A program made the translations under genes and the position numbers. A stretch of DNA of 9,204 bases, from assembly GCA_903891735.1 (NCBI GenBank), contig CAITFQ010000025.1, positions 1 through 9,204 on the forward strand, given 5' to 3'. Under the pieces are notes generated by a model, which had not been told where the DNA came from, ran no database searches, and saw nothing but the letters and a program-made list of their open reading frames with translations. Shown here piece after piece: positions 1-5,657 of the stretch; positions within the stretch are counted from its first letter, which is position 1, and every line of letters starts with the position of its first letter. The DNA is from Candidatus Uhrbacteria bacterium (lineage in GTDB: Bacteria > Patescibacteriota > Patescibacteriia > UBA9934).

Positions 1-222
1 AACGATTTTCGGCACGCGCAAACCATGCTCACTTAAATAACTCGTCACCACCTGCATATCACCGGCCGTGGCATCGGGAATGACGCTATGAATCTTCTGC
101 AGCACGAAAACTCCCTGGCTGGTCGTCGCCTTATACGTCGCGTTGATCAACCCACTCCCCACTGGCTCCACACTCTCCACAAGACCTAACTCCCACCTCC
201 CCAAAATAGCTTGCGGCGCCAT
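1..222 (-). CDS. APH/choline-kinase-fold phosphotransferase, N-terminal part (partial)
   Basis: The reading frame starts at an ATG at 222 and runs open for 74 codons off the left edge, so only the N-terminus is visible. The segment GSGLINATYKA at about residues 22-32, followed by GVFVLQKIH at 37-45, matches the nucleotide-binding N-lobe of aminoglycoside-phosphotransferase-like small-molecule kinases. In N-acetylhexosamine kinases and homoserine kinase II the comparable pattern is a GHIN-x-TY turn followed by a strand with a YVLQR-type lysine or arginine. The catalytic loop (HGD..N) would lie outside the window, so the substrate cannot be named; a sugar or amino-alcohol kinase is the likeliest class. 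An extended -10 lies 24 nt upstream of the ATG and there is no Shine-Dalgarno sequence. The gene is separated from HU by a terminator hairpin, so it is an independent unit. Alternatives are other members of the same kinase fold. Confidence 0.62.
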   Translation of the reverse strand, partial: MAPQAILGRWELGLVESVEPVGSGLINATYKATTSQGVFVLQKIHSVIPDATAGDMQVVTSYLSEHGLRVPKIV

Positions 223-246
223 ATTTTATATTACTTTTCTCTTTCC

Positions 247-275
247 TTTTTAGCACGACTAGCCAGCCAGCGCAA
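247..275 (-). promoter_or_regulatory. Predicted promoter of the partial kinase gene
   Basis: On the minus strand, TTGCGC (270-275) and TAAAAA (247-252) are separated by exactly 17 nt, and the -10 is preceded by TGC, giving an extended -10. The string CGTGCTA at this -10 also occurs at the promoters of HtrA and of the plus-strand small protein. The predicted leader is about 18 nt. The hexamers are weak, so this rests on spacing and on the recurring motif. Confidence 0.4.
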
Positions 276-282
276 CAAACAA

Positions 283-325
283 AAAACACCTCCTGGAGCC
301 ATGCAAGGCTCCAGGAGATGTTTTT
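283..325 (-). terminator. Rho-independent terminator of the HU gene
   Basis: A near-perfect long stem (arms AACACCTCCTGGAGCC and its complement, loop ATGCAA) is followed on the minus strand by a T-run (TTTTTTG) immediately after the arm. The one imperfect pair is a G-U wobble when read on the minus strand but a C-A mismatch on the plus strand. Minus-strand use therefore fits, ten nucleotides past the HU stop codon. Confidence 0.9.
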
Positions 326-334
326 GTATAAATC

Positions 335-622
335 CTAGAGCAAAGCTGCCTTACAAGCCTTACCTACGGCGAACTTAAGGACAGTCTTAGCTGGGATCTG
401 AATAGTTGCCCCAGTGGCTGGGTTGCGGCCCTGACGAGCGGCACGAGCCTTCTTGGCCAACTTACCGATACCTGGCAAAACAACTTCACCAGCGCGCTTT
501 ACTTCGCTGTAGAGCAAACCAATCATGGATTCCCACATGTCGCCAGTCTGTTTCTTGCTGACGCCCCACTTCTCGGACAATTCTGCTACGAGCTGGGACT
601 TGGTCAAACGCTTAGCTGCCAT
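335..622 (-). CDS. hup: HU/IHF-family histone-like DNA-binding protein
   Basis: This is a 95-residue protein, the normal length for HU. It is a nucleoid protein that dimerises and bends DNA without strong sequence preference. Residues 5-45 form the helical dimerisation part (LTKSQLVAELSEK at the start). Residues 46-56 (EVVLPGIGKL) enter the beta saddle. GRNPATG at 65-71 is the signature of the DNA-clasping arms, with Pro68 at the intercalating position, and a basic IPAKTVLKF strand and C-terminal helix follow. The N-terminus and the segment before the arm are rich in Lys and Arg. The ATG at 622 gives the standard MAAKRLTKS opening. It is monocistronic, with its own extended -10 promoter upstream and a strong terminator ten bases downstream. 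No Shine-Dalgarno sequence precedes the start. Whether it behaves as HU or IHF cannot be told from sequence. Confidence 0.95.
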   Translation of the reverse strand: MAAKRLTKSQLVAELSEKWGVSKKQTGDMWESMIGLLYSEVKRAGEVVLPGIGKLAKKARAARQGRNPATGATIQIPAKTVLKFAVGKACKAALL

Positions 623-639
623 AAGAAAATATTATTTTT

Positions 640-673
640 CCTGAATTACGGGGTAAATCTTAACATATTCAGG
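640..673 (-). promoter_or_regulatory. HU promoter with flanking 7-bp inverted repeat
   Basis: On the minus strand TGTTAAGAT forms an extended -10 (TAAGAT at 657-662), about 34 nt before the HU ATG. It is enclosed by a perfect inverted repeat, CCTGAAT at 640-646 and ATTCAGG at 667-673, so one arm lies upstream of the -10 and the other near the expected +10. This could be an operator, for example for autoregulation, or a chance pairing. No good -35 is visible. The rest of the gap between HU and HtrA (about 674-753) shows nothing I can identify. Confidence 0.4.
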
Positions 674-753
674 CGATTGGGGAAATAGTTATGCACAGCC
701 ACTGCCTAGCAAGAGCACCGCCTGACAACGTCGCCGCCTAACAGTCAAACAAA

Positions 754-775
754 AAAGGGCTAATCAAAGCCCTTT
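754..775 (-). terminator. Rho-independent terminator of the htrA gene
   Basis: Perfect 8-bp arms AAAGGGCT and AGCCCTTT surround a 6-nt loop. On the minus strand they are followed by TTTTTTGTTTG, a proper U-tract. The hairpin lies 15 nt past the stop codon of the serine protease gene. Confidence 0.88.
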
Positions 776-790
776 AATGTCGATATGAAT

Positions 791-2026
791 TTATTTAGTA
801 GTTGTTGGTGGCTCAGTCAACGTCACCGTAATCTCTCGCTCATCACCGTCATGATTGACCTTCAGCTTGATTTCATCACCTGCCGCTTTGTCCTGCAACA
901 AGGTATTGAGCGGCTTATCGACCGTCACATCAACGCCATCAACGCTCAAAATAATATCGTTTTCTTCGAGCCCCGCCTTGTCTGCTGGCGAGCCTGGCAC
1001 AACCGCCAACTCACCGTTACTCCCACGCAGCAATAATGCGCCATGAGTTACTTTTAGACTATTGGCATCAATCAGCTGCTGATCGATCGTGACAAAGCGC
1101 ACACCTAGGAATGGGCGAACAATATGACCGTACTTCTTCATGTCGTCGATCGACTTACTAACTTCGTTGGCTGGCAAAGCGAAGTTGATATTCTGGCCAT
1201 TGCTAGCGGCGACGTTAACACCGACGACGAAACCCTGCAGGTCGAGCAACGGACCACCCGAATTACCAGCATTAATCGCCGCGTCGGTTTGAATGACGTC
1301 CTGAAGAAGTTCCGATTCTCCCTGGCCACTCGAAGCAGTGACCGAACGCGACAGGCCCGACACCACACCGACCGAAACGGTATTACGGAATTGACCGAGC
1401 GCATTACCAATTGCAATCACACTCTGGCCTTGCTGCAACTTGTCAGAATCGCCGAACTGGAGGTAAGGCAAATCCTTGCCGCTGTTGTCGATTTTCAAGA
1501 GAGCGATGTCATAAACGTCACCCAGCGCCACCACTTTAGCGTCAAACTTACTACCGTCGTTCAAGAACACGGTATAGGACGCCTCCTTATCCGCCACCAC
1601 ATGCTGGTTGGTAACCAAGTAGCCGTCGGCGGAAATGAGGAAACCGGAACCGCTACTCACCTCCTGCGACTTAGTTCCGTTCTGTCTGTATTGCGGTACC
1701 ACGAACCCAAAGCCAATACTCTGGTTGTACTGCTCCATGTTTGGCACATCCTTGGTCGCGACGATCGAGACGACCGCCGGATTCACTTTAGCTACTGCAT
1801 CGACGACGCTCGAGCCATCGGTGCCACCGCTAACCGACTTGCCGTCAGCCACCACTTGGCTACCTGTCGTCCCGCCGGCCAACCAACTCGTCAGCTTACC
1901 ATTCTTATGAGCAATGGTTAAACCGACGCCGGCCAAAATAAACACTAAACACATGGCCGCCACCGCGCCCATAAACCCAAACGCGAAAGCCTCTTTTGAC
2001 CTCTGGACTTGTTGTTCATCCTGCAT
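791..2026 (-). CDS. htrA: Membrane-anchored HtrA/DegP-type trypsin-like serine protease with one PDZ domain
   Basis: This 411-residue protease would degrade or refold damaged exported proteins at the outer face of the membrane. Residues 1-15 are a short cytoplasmic tail. Residues 16-38 form one hydrophobic segment acting as an uncleaved signal anchor, followed by a Gly/Ser-rich linker to about 72. The trypsin-like domain spans about 73-298. The catalytic triad is intact: His142 in TNQHVV, Asp173 in YDIALLKI and Ser256 in GNSGGPL. A C-terminal PDZ domain occupies about 303-405 (RPFLGVRF, then VPGSPADKAGLEENDIILSVDG). One PDZ domain and an N-terminal anchor match the DegS/HtrA-like layout rather than soluble DegP with two PDZ domains. 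The ATG at 2026 is the only start that leaves a short basic-acidic tail before the membrane segment. It has its own promoter and terminator, so it is probably monocistronic although it follows the MazG gene by only 44 nt. Confidence 0.95.
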   Translation of the reverse strand: MQDEQQVQRSKEAFAFGFMGAVAAMCLVFILAGVGLTIAHKNGKLTSWLAGGTTGSQVVADGKSVSGGTDGSSVVDAVAKVNPAVVSIVATKDVPNMEQYNQSIGFGFVVPQYRQNGTKSQEVSSGSGFLISADGYLVTNQHVVADKEASYTVFLNDGSKFDAKVVALGDVYDIALLKIDNSGKDLPYLQFGDSDKLQQGQSVIAIGNALGQFRNTVSVGVVSGLSRSVTASSGQGESELLQDVIQTDAAINAGNSGGPLLDLQGFVVGVNVAASNGQNINFALPANEVSKSIDDMKKYGHIVRPFLGVRFVTIDQQLIDANSLKVTHGALLLRGSNGELAVVPGSPADKAGLEENDIILSVDGVDVTVDKPLNTLLQDKAAGDEIKLKVNHDGDEREITVTLTEPPTTTK

Positions 2027-2052
2027 ACAAAAGAAATTTAATTACTCCGAAA

Positions 2053-2063
2053 ATTGTAGCACG
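2053..2063 (-). promoter_or_regulatory. htrA promoter (extended -10)
   Basis: On the minus strand CGTGCTACAAT gives TACAAT at 2053-2058 with TGC in front, an extended -10 lying 26 nt before the htrA ATG. The same 11-mer recurs before the plus-strand small protein gene. No convincing -35 is present. The predicted leader is about 20 nt and lacks a Shine-Dalgarno sequence at a usable distance. Confidence 0.55.
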
Positions 2064-2070
2064 CAAAAAA

Positions 2071-2628
2071 TTACTCCGCATCTCCTACCTTCACTACCAC
2101 TTCATTATTTCCATAACGAGCTCGAATCTTGGCTAAATTTACGCGCACGATATCCGCCAACGACACATGCAATTCCGTCGCCAATTGCGCCATATACCAC
2201 AACACATCACCTAGCTCTTCAGCAATCAACTTGCGGTGCTCGGCATCAATCTCGCCCTCATGTTCACGCCACATTTTCTTGACGACGTTGGCTACCTCGC
2301 CTGCCTCACCCGCTAGGCCGAGCGTTGGATAAATGGGATTACTCCCCACGTTCGGATAAATCGCCGTCTGCCTGCTTTCCCTTTGATAACCCTCCCAATC
2401 AACCTCGACGCCTTCACTCACCAAAGTAAACCTGGGCGTAATCTCACCCTCAATCACCAACTGCTCAGTAAACATGGCTGACGGCCTGGCCTTAACCTCC
2501 CCCTCCCCGTACAAAGCTCGATACACCACCAACTCCTCCGCACTCTCACTATGCGCAGCCAACGCTAACACGCGGTAATTATTACCTTTGTAATGTTTAT
2601 AAATAGCACCAACGATTACATCGGACAT
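2071..2628 (-). CDS. DUF1653 + MazG-like nucleotide pyrophosphohydrolase fusion
   Basis: This is a 185-residue two-domain protein from the ATG at 2628. Residues 5-58 (GAIYKHYKGNNYRV, SAEELVVYRALYG, RPSAMFTE) match DUF1653, a small domain of unknown function often found as a stand-alone protein. Residues about 98-175 are an all-alpha MazG-type NTP pyrophosphatase unit. GEAGEVANVVKK carries the first metal-binding ExxE pair (Glu108, Glu111). EELGDVLWYM carries the second acidic set (Glu138, Asp141), and NLAKIRAR closes the domain. The expected role is hydrolysis of (d)NTPs to (d)NMPs for nucleotide-pool clean-up. A GTG at 2646 would add MTHKSF, but that extension lies inside the leader repeat, so the ATG is preferred. 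The leader and first three codons are shared with the GIY-YIG gene at 5657. The stop codon is 44 nt from htrA, which has its own promoter. Confidence 0.88.
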   Translation of the reverse strand: MSDVIVGAIYKHYKGNNYRVLALAAHSESAEELVVYRALYGEGEVKARPSAMFTEQLVIEGEITPRFTLVSEGVEVDWEGYQRESRQTAIYPNVGSNPIYPTLGLAGEAGEVANVVKKMWREHEGEIDAEHRKLIAEELGDVLWYMAQLATELHVSLADIVRVNLAKIRARYGNNEVVVKVGDAE

Positions 2629-2637
2629 AAAACTTTT

Positions 2638-2657
2638 GTGAGTCACTCAGCCTTGTA
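2638..2657 (-). promoter_or_regulatory. Possible promoter/operator inside leader repeat A
   Basis: On the minus strand TACAAG (2652-2657) lies 23 nt before the MazG ATG, matching the -10-to-ATG spacing of other genes here. It is followed by the near-palindrome TGAGTGACTCA (2639-2649), at about +1 to +10. The same pair of motifs is kept in copy B. No -35 is recognisable. Both the promoter and the operator role are inferred only from position and conservation. Confidence 0.3.
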
Positions 2658-2726
2658 GGTCATTGGAGCCAGCAGCTGTCGGGTAGTTCTCTGACGACGC
2701 CAGCCGTCGGCCCTGTAACAGCGCCC

Positions 2727-2839
2727 GAGCCTCGAGCCCCCGCCGAGCTCCAGCGAGGCGAAACGAGCGGCGAATAGTCGAGAGCGAAGGCGAGGTATTT
2801 TTGTACGCTGCCAAGCGGCAGACTATTCGGCAAGCGAGT
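2727..2839. repeat. Hairpin-rich intergenic element, copy nested in leader repeat A
   Basis: These 113 bp align with 8306-8417 with about 13 substitutions and one gap by hand count. The element has 9-bp perfect outer arms (CGAATAGTC at 2771-2779, GACTATTCG at 2821-2829) enclosing smaller hairpins such as CTGCC-AAGC-GGCAG, and a GC-rich flank. Copy B of the leader repeat has an unrelated sequence at the corresponding loop, so this unit behaves as a separate module. An open frame across it (2660-2911) is a by-product of its GC-rich sequence. Confidence 0.82.
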
Positions 2840-2884
2840 TGCTAGGAAGAGGACTGCCCGGCAGATGCACGAATATCGACTTAC

Positions 2885-2915
2885 GCAAGATTGCTTCGCT
2901 AACGCTCGCAATGAC
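2885..2915. repeat. REP-like ATTGCGAGCG palindromic remnant
   Basis: On the minus strand the sequence reads ATTGCGAGCG, TTAG, CGAAGCAAT, closely resembling the widespread GTCATTGCGAGCGAAGCGAAGCAATC type of dispersed palindrome found between genes in many bacteria. It sits directly after the aminopeptidase stop codon and abuts leader repeat A. There is no T-run, so it is not a classical terminator. Confidence 0.5.
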
Positions 2916-2921
2916 GAAAAT

Positions 2922-3920
2922 TTAAACTAAATATTTACCGTCGGCGAACACCACCTCACCATCAATCGTCACTTGCGTCACATCCACAAACACGTCGACG
3001 TGATAGCGACTCGAGCGCTTCGGGAAACCAGGCTTAGCGTAAATAGTGTGCTTTTGACCGAGCGACAAGTGAATGCCGCACATCCGTTCGTAGCTACCGA
3101 TATCGATAACTCGCTGCGTCTTCGTCATGGCCCGATTCATACCAAAACCAAGTTCGCGCACCCAGAGTAATTCGTCAGCCCGGATTTGATCCAAAATAGC
3201 CACAAATTCAGGCGGCGCATCAGGTGCGTCAACAATAATGCCTTCTTTAATAACGACGGTCACAGGTTGCTCTGGTACGATGACACGAAATTTATTATCA
3301 CCAAAAGCAAACAACTTAACCGTCCCGTTAACGCCACTCATGTTCGTTGGCTCAGTAAACACTTCGCCGATCGGAAACTGGCCACCCGTATTCTTCATGC
3401 CCGTGTAATCGCCAATGTTGAGCTTGGCATCCTCCATCGGTGTTTCGTAGACGAGCTCAGCACCTTCACACGAGACAACAATTCTCGAAGCGCTATCGAT
3501 TTTTCGTTTAAGCGCCGGGCCAACACTCCGATAATATTCTTTATCATACTCCAGCGCCGCGATATACGTCGGCCATTCGTGTTCTGGAATGCGGCCAAGG
3601 TGCGGATGCTCAATCACTTTCAAACTCCGATTAAACAACTCTAATCTAAAACGGAACTCGTTCAACCGAAAACTCGACGACTGCACCATGACCACCAAAT
3701 CTTTCGGCGCCAAGGTATCAATCGCGGTCCGAATCTCATCCGGCGTCGTCTTATTAAAATCGATCAAAATCGCCTCAGGCAAAGCCAGTTTATAAGCCTC
3801 AGTCAGCTGCGTCGTCAGCCCACAATCCTCATCAAACACAATCATCGCCTGCTCTGGCGGCGCAAATTCCATAGCATCACGAATGACGCCGGCCACAATT
3901 TCGTTAATCGATAATCCCAT
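2922..3920 (-). CDS. M29-like metallo-aminopeptidase
   Basis: This 332-residue protein would remove N-terminal residues from peptides in the cytoplasm using two metal ions. The C-terminal half carries the ligand pattern of the thermophilic aminopeptidase family (M29, AmpS/AmpT): GEVFTEP with Glu187, ELGFGMN with Glu256, GIHLSLG with His284, and YHVDV with His307 and Asp309. The N-terminal half (1-150) is a diverged alpha/beta domain and is short; M29 enzymes usually have about 400 residues, so this is a compact variant. No signal peptide is seen. The ATG at 3920 follows the MsrB stop by 20 nt, and the whole gap is a hairpin, so the two are probably cotranscribed. Substrate preference cannot be read from sequence. 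The assignment rests on ligand motifs and order rather than overall similarity. Confidence 0.82.
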   Translation of the reverse strand: MGLSINEIVAGVIRDAMEFAPPEQAMIVFDEDCGLTTQLTEAYKLALPEAILIDFNKTTPDEIRTAIDTLAPKDLVVMVQSSSFRLNEFRFRLELFNRSLKVIEHPHLGRIPEHEWPTYIAALEYDKEYYRSVGPALKRKIDSASRIVVSCEGAELVYETPMEDAKLNIGDYTGMKNTGGQFPIGEVFTEPTNMSGVNGTVKLFAFGDNKFRVIVPEQPVTVVIKEGIIVDAPDAPPEFVAILDQIRADELLWVRELGFGMNRAMTKTQRVIDIGSYERMCGIHLSLGQKHTIYAKPGFPKRSSRYHVDVFVDVTQVTIDGEVVFADGKYLV

Positions 3921-3939
3921 AGTGCAGGCAGCCTACACT
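3921..3939 (-). promoter_or_regulatory. Inverted repeat filling the msrB-aminopeptidase gap
   Basis: AGTGCAGGC and GCCTACACT form 9-bp arms around a single base. The one imperfect pair is U-G on the minus strand and C-A on the plus strand, so it fits an RNA made on the minus strand. It abuts the aminopeptidase ATG and takes up the entire space where a ribosome binding site would lie. It could control translation, mark an RNA cleavage point, or act as an operator. Confidence 0.5.
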
Positions 3940-3940
3940 A

Positions 3941-4309
3941 TTACTCGACTTTCTTAAAGTCCAAGGCCAGGGAGTTAATGCAGTAACGCAGCCCCGTCGG
4001 CACTGGCCCATCGGCAAACACATGGCCCAAATGCGCCCCGCAAGTGCCGCAAGTCACCTCCGTTCGCTCGACGCCGAGACTCATATCGATACTCTTTTTT
4101 ACGTTCCCCTGAGCCACCACATCCGCAAAACTAGGCCAACCAGTACCTGAATCGAACTTAGTATCACTCGCAAACAAAGGCGTGCCACAATTCACACAGA
4201 CATAAACCCCATCTTCGTGGAAGTCGTAATACTTACCACTAAACGGTGGCTCCGTGCCTTTCAAGAAGCAGATATTCTTTTGTTCTGGCGTCAATCCTGG
4301 GTTCAGCAC
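3941..4309 (-). CDS. msrB: Peptide-methionine (R)-S-oxide reductase MsrB
   Basis: MsrB reduces the R-epimer of oxidised methionine in proteins back to methionine. From the proposed GTG start at 4309 the product has 122 residues, a normal length for a stand-alone domain. Counting from that start, LTPEQ at 5-9 and KGTEPPFSGKYYD at about 17-29 are the family opening. CVNC (Cys38, Cys41) and CGTC (Cys87, Cys90) bind structural zinc. GTGWPSF, HLGHVF and RYCINS carry the active site, with catalytic Cys110. No signal peptide is present from this start. The start is ambiguous: TTG codons at 4336 and 4318 are in frame but would overlap the upstream gene, and the nearby ATG is out of frame. The GTG begins one base after the upstream TAA (4311), so translation is probably coupled. 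No MsrA is nearby. Confidence 0.93.
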   Translation of the reverse strand: MLNPGLTPEQKNICFLKGTEPPFSGKYYDFHEDGVYVCVNCGTPLFASDTKFDSGTGWPSFADVVAQGNVKKSIDMSLGVERTEVTCGTCGAHLGHVFADGPVPTGLRYCINSLALDFKKVE

Positions 4310-4310
4310 A

Positions 4311-5393
4311 TTACTCAATATTAACTGGAATCTCAAGCGACTTATCTTTCGCCGGATCGCCGGACGGATTGTCGTTGCTCAAAATCAACGTACCGCACGA
4401 AGTCGTCGGTGCTGTGTCGTAAGTCAACGTCGCGGTAAATGGCACGAAGTCCGTCGTCATCCAATCCCCCGTGGCCTGTCCTTGACCAGTCGCCAGCACA
4501 TTGCCATCAGCATCAACTAACTTAATTGGAAAAACCGCTTCCGAAAACCAGTTGCCGCGCGCTACCCCGTGAATGCTGACCGGGCTAGTAAGCACCTGGT
4601 TATCGCTTGGTGCAGCCACCAAAATCAGATCATCCTGTTGGCCGACGCCGGTCGTAAAACCATTAAGCGTTGTGCACGCCTCAATTACCGGTGTGGTCGT
4701 TGTGTCCGAACCAACACCTCCAATATCATCACCATAATTGCCCATCATGCCATGATGCCAATCATTATTATAAGTATTTGTCTGGCTAACATGCCAACTC
4801 GCTACGCTCATAAATGAGAGCATAACAATCAGCAGCACAATCCACACCAGGTTTAGCAAGAACAAAACCAAGCCGATAATATCCCAAACCTTTTGCACGC
4901 GCTTAAAATCCTCAACACTTAACCACTGCTTTTCGCGCCACGCCCATTCCTTACCTTTCACGCCCAGAACAAAAATCATGACAATGTTCACAAACGGTAC
5001 AAAACACAAGAGCGACAACCAAACGTTATTAGCAATACCCCAAATCCAGTTCAGCATGAATGCGCCCCAGCTCCAACCCTTAATTTCGGCTGGTACGGTC
5101 GAGGCCTCGCCCTTGCCAGAACGCTTATCATAAACGCCTTCCAGCGGCTCCTGTTTACATAACAAGTAAATTCCCAACGGCAAACCAACCAAAAAACCCA
5201 AGCAACATACCATGCCACCCAAGCCCATCACGATCCGCATCAAGCCAAACACGGCAACCGCACTATCAGAACCGTAACCACTGCCCGACTGCGCTGCTAC
5301 AAAACTCAGCATGGCATAGGCTGCCAGAATTACCACCAACATAATTGGCGGCAAGAAAATACACAATACTCCCCACAACTTATGATTTTTCAT
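4311..5393 (-). CDS. Polytopic membrane protein with C-terminal Gmad2 immunoglobulin-like domain
   Basis: This is a 360-residue protein from the ATG at 5393; an in-frame TTG at 5399 would add two residues. Hydrophobic segments lie at about 6-32, 48-80, 109-121, 123-145 and 170-197. The loops at 82-107 and 147-168 are basic, which by the positive-inside rule gives five crossings and places the C-terminus outside. The middle part (KGWSWGAFMLNWIWGI, then GVKGKEWAWREKQW) matches a recurrent bacterial small membrane domain of unknown role. After a Gly/Asp/Thr-rich linker, residues 262-359 are a Gmad2 domain: SPVSIHGVARGNWFSEA, PIKLVDADG, GDWMTTDFVPF and NPSG are typical. Gmad2 domains are extracellular, and some occur with spore germination proteins, but no sporulation context is present here. 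It lies 9 nt after the GIY-YIG gene and 1 nt before MsrB, so all three are likely cotranscribed. The function is unknown. Confidence 0.85.
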   Translation of the reverse strand: MKNHKLWGVLCIFLPPIMLVVILAAYAMLSFVAAQSGSGYGSDSAVAVFGLMRIVMGLGGMVCCLGFLVGLPLGIYLLCKQEPLEGVYDKRSGKGEASTVPAEIKGWSWGAFMLNWIWGIANNVWLSLLCFVPFVNIVMIFVLGVKGKEWAWREKQWLSVEDFKRVQKVWDIIGLVLFLLNLVWIVLLIVMLSFMSVASWHVSQTNTYNNDWHHGMMGNYGDDIGGVGSDTTTTPVIEACTTLNGFTTGVGQQDDLILVAAPSDNQVLTSPVSIHGVARGNWFSEAVFPIKLVDADGNVLATGQGQATGDWMTTDFVPFTATLTYDTAPTTSCGTLILSNDNPSGDPAKDKSLEIPVNIE

Positions 5394-5402
5394 AGCCAAA
5401 TA

Positions 5403-5657
5403 TTACTTGCGCCCAGTATAACACAGCCCTTCTTTCTCCGCTTTCGTCAGCCGCTTAATCTCATTCTCGCGTAAATGCGCCGCACTCTCTGAATCCTGCT
5501 CTTCGACAAACACCAACTCTAACGGCCCTCGTCCGCGTGTGTACTTAGCACCCTTACCCATCCGATGCTTCTCTAATCTAGCTTGCACATCAGTCGCGAT
5601 GCCCGTGTAGAGCGTCCCATCTCCGCATTTTAAAATGTACACAAACCAATCGGACAT
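5403..5657 (-). CDS. Small GIY-YIG nuclease-domain protein (UPF0213/YhbQ type)
   Basis: This 84-residue single-domain protein is at the usual length for the family. WFVYILKCGDGTLYTGI at 4-20 is the GIY-YIG core, with Tyr7, Tyr17 and Gly19. Arg27 in VQARLEKH and Glu64 in RENEIKRL are the expected catalytic arginine and metal-binding glutamate. YTRGRGPLELVF is the standard second half. Stand-alone proteins of this class have a nuclease fold, but their cellular targets are poorly known. The ATG at 5657 is chosen because longer frames run into the leader repeat upstream. It heads a minus-strand array with the Gmad2 protein (9-nt gap), MsrB and the aminopeptidase. Its first three codons are identical to those of the MazG gene because both belong to the leader repeat. 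Confidence 0.92.
   Translation of the reverse strand: MSDWFVYILKCGDGTLYTGIATDVQARLEKHRMGKGAKYTRGRGPLELVFVEEQDSESAAHLRENEIKRLTKAEKEGLCYTGRK

Larger units (their letters stand above)
2620..2884 (-). repeat. Leader repeat, copy A (upstream of the MazG gene)
   Basis: This 265-bp region is homologous to 5649-5845 at both ends, with a different centre. Shared blocks, read on the plus strand, are ATCGGACATAAA at the left edge, GTGAG-x-CACTCAG, CTTGTAG, a stem arm, the 24-nt block 2692-2715 (TGACRACGCCAGCC and on), GCTAGGAAGAGGACTGCCC and finally CGACTTAC. The left edge covers the start codon of the MazG gene. Arms 2676-2692 and 2848-2864 form a 17-bp inverted repeat, fully paired on the plus strand with three G-U pairs. 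The loop holds the 113-bp element at 2727-2839. The region encodes no convincing protein. It is listed on the minus strand because both downstream genes are on that strand; the functional strand is unproven. Confidence 0.85.

Noticed and set aside
676..750. Possible degraded third leader repeat (shares TGACAACG and CTAGCAAGAG)
   Set aside because: The two short matches are in the opposite order to the true copies, and no paired arms can be drawn; chance similarity is more likely.
1124..1921. Long plus-strand open frame of 265 codons opposite htrA
   Set aside because: It is antisense to a confident HtrA gene with an intact catalytic triad, has no family motifs, and reflects the codon bias of the real strand.
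2620..2884. CRISPR array, retron or group II intron origin for the repeats
   Set aside because: There are no regularly spaced short repeats, no reverse transcriptase or Cas gene, and no domain V-like hairpin.
2660..2911. Open frame of 83 codons on the minus strand between the aminopeptidase and MazG genes
   Set aside because: It lies wholly inside the leader repeat and the nested hairpin element, has no start signal and a repeat-like composition; the homologous copies do not keep the frame.
3186..3644. Plus-strand open frame opposite the aminopeptidase
   Set aside because: It is antisense to a gene with conserved metal-ligand motifs and has no recognisable domains or promoter.
5403..5657. 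Homing endonuclease role for the GIY-YIG gene, making the repeats its target or intron
   Set aside because: The protein is the small stand-alone UPF0213 type without DNA-binding extensions, and no split gene is present.
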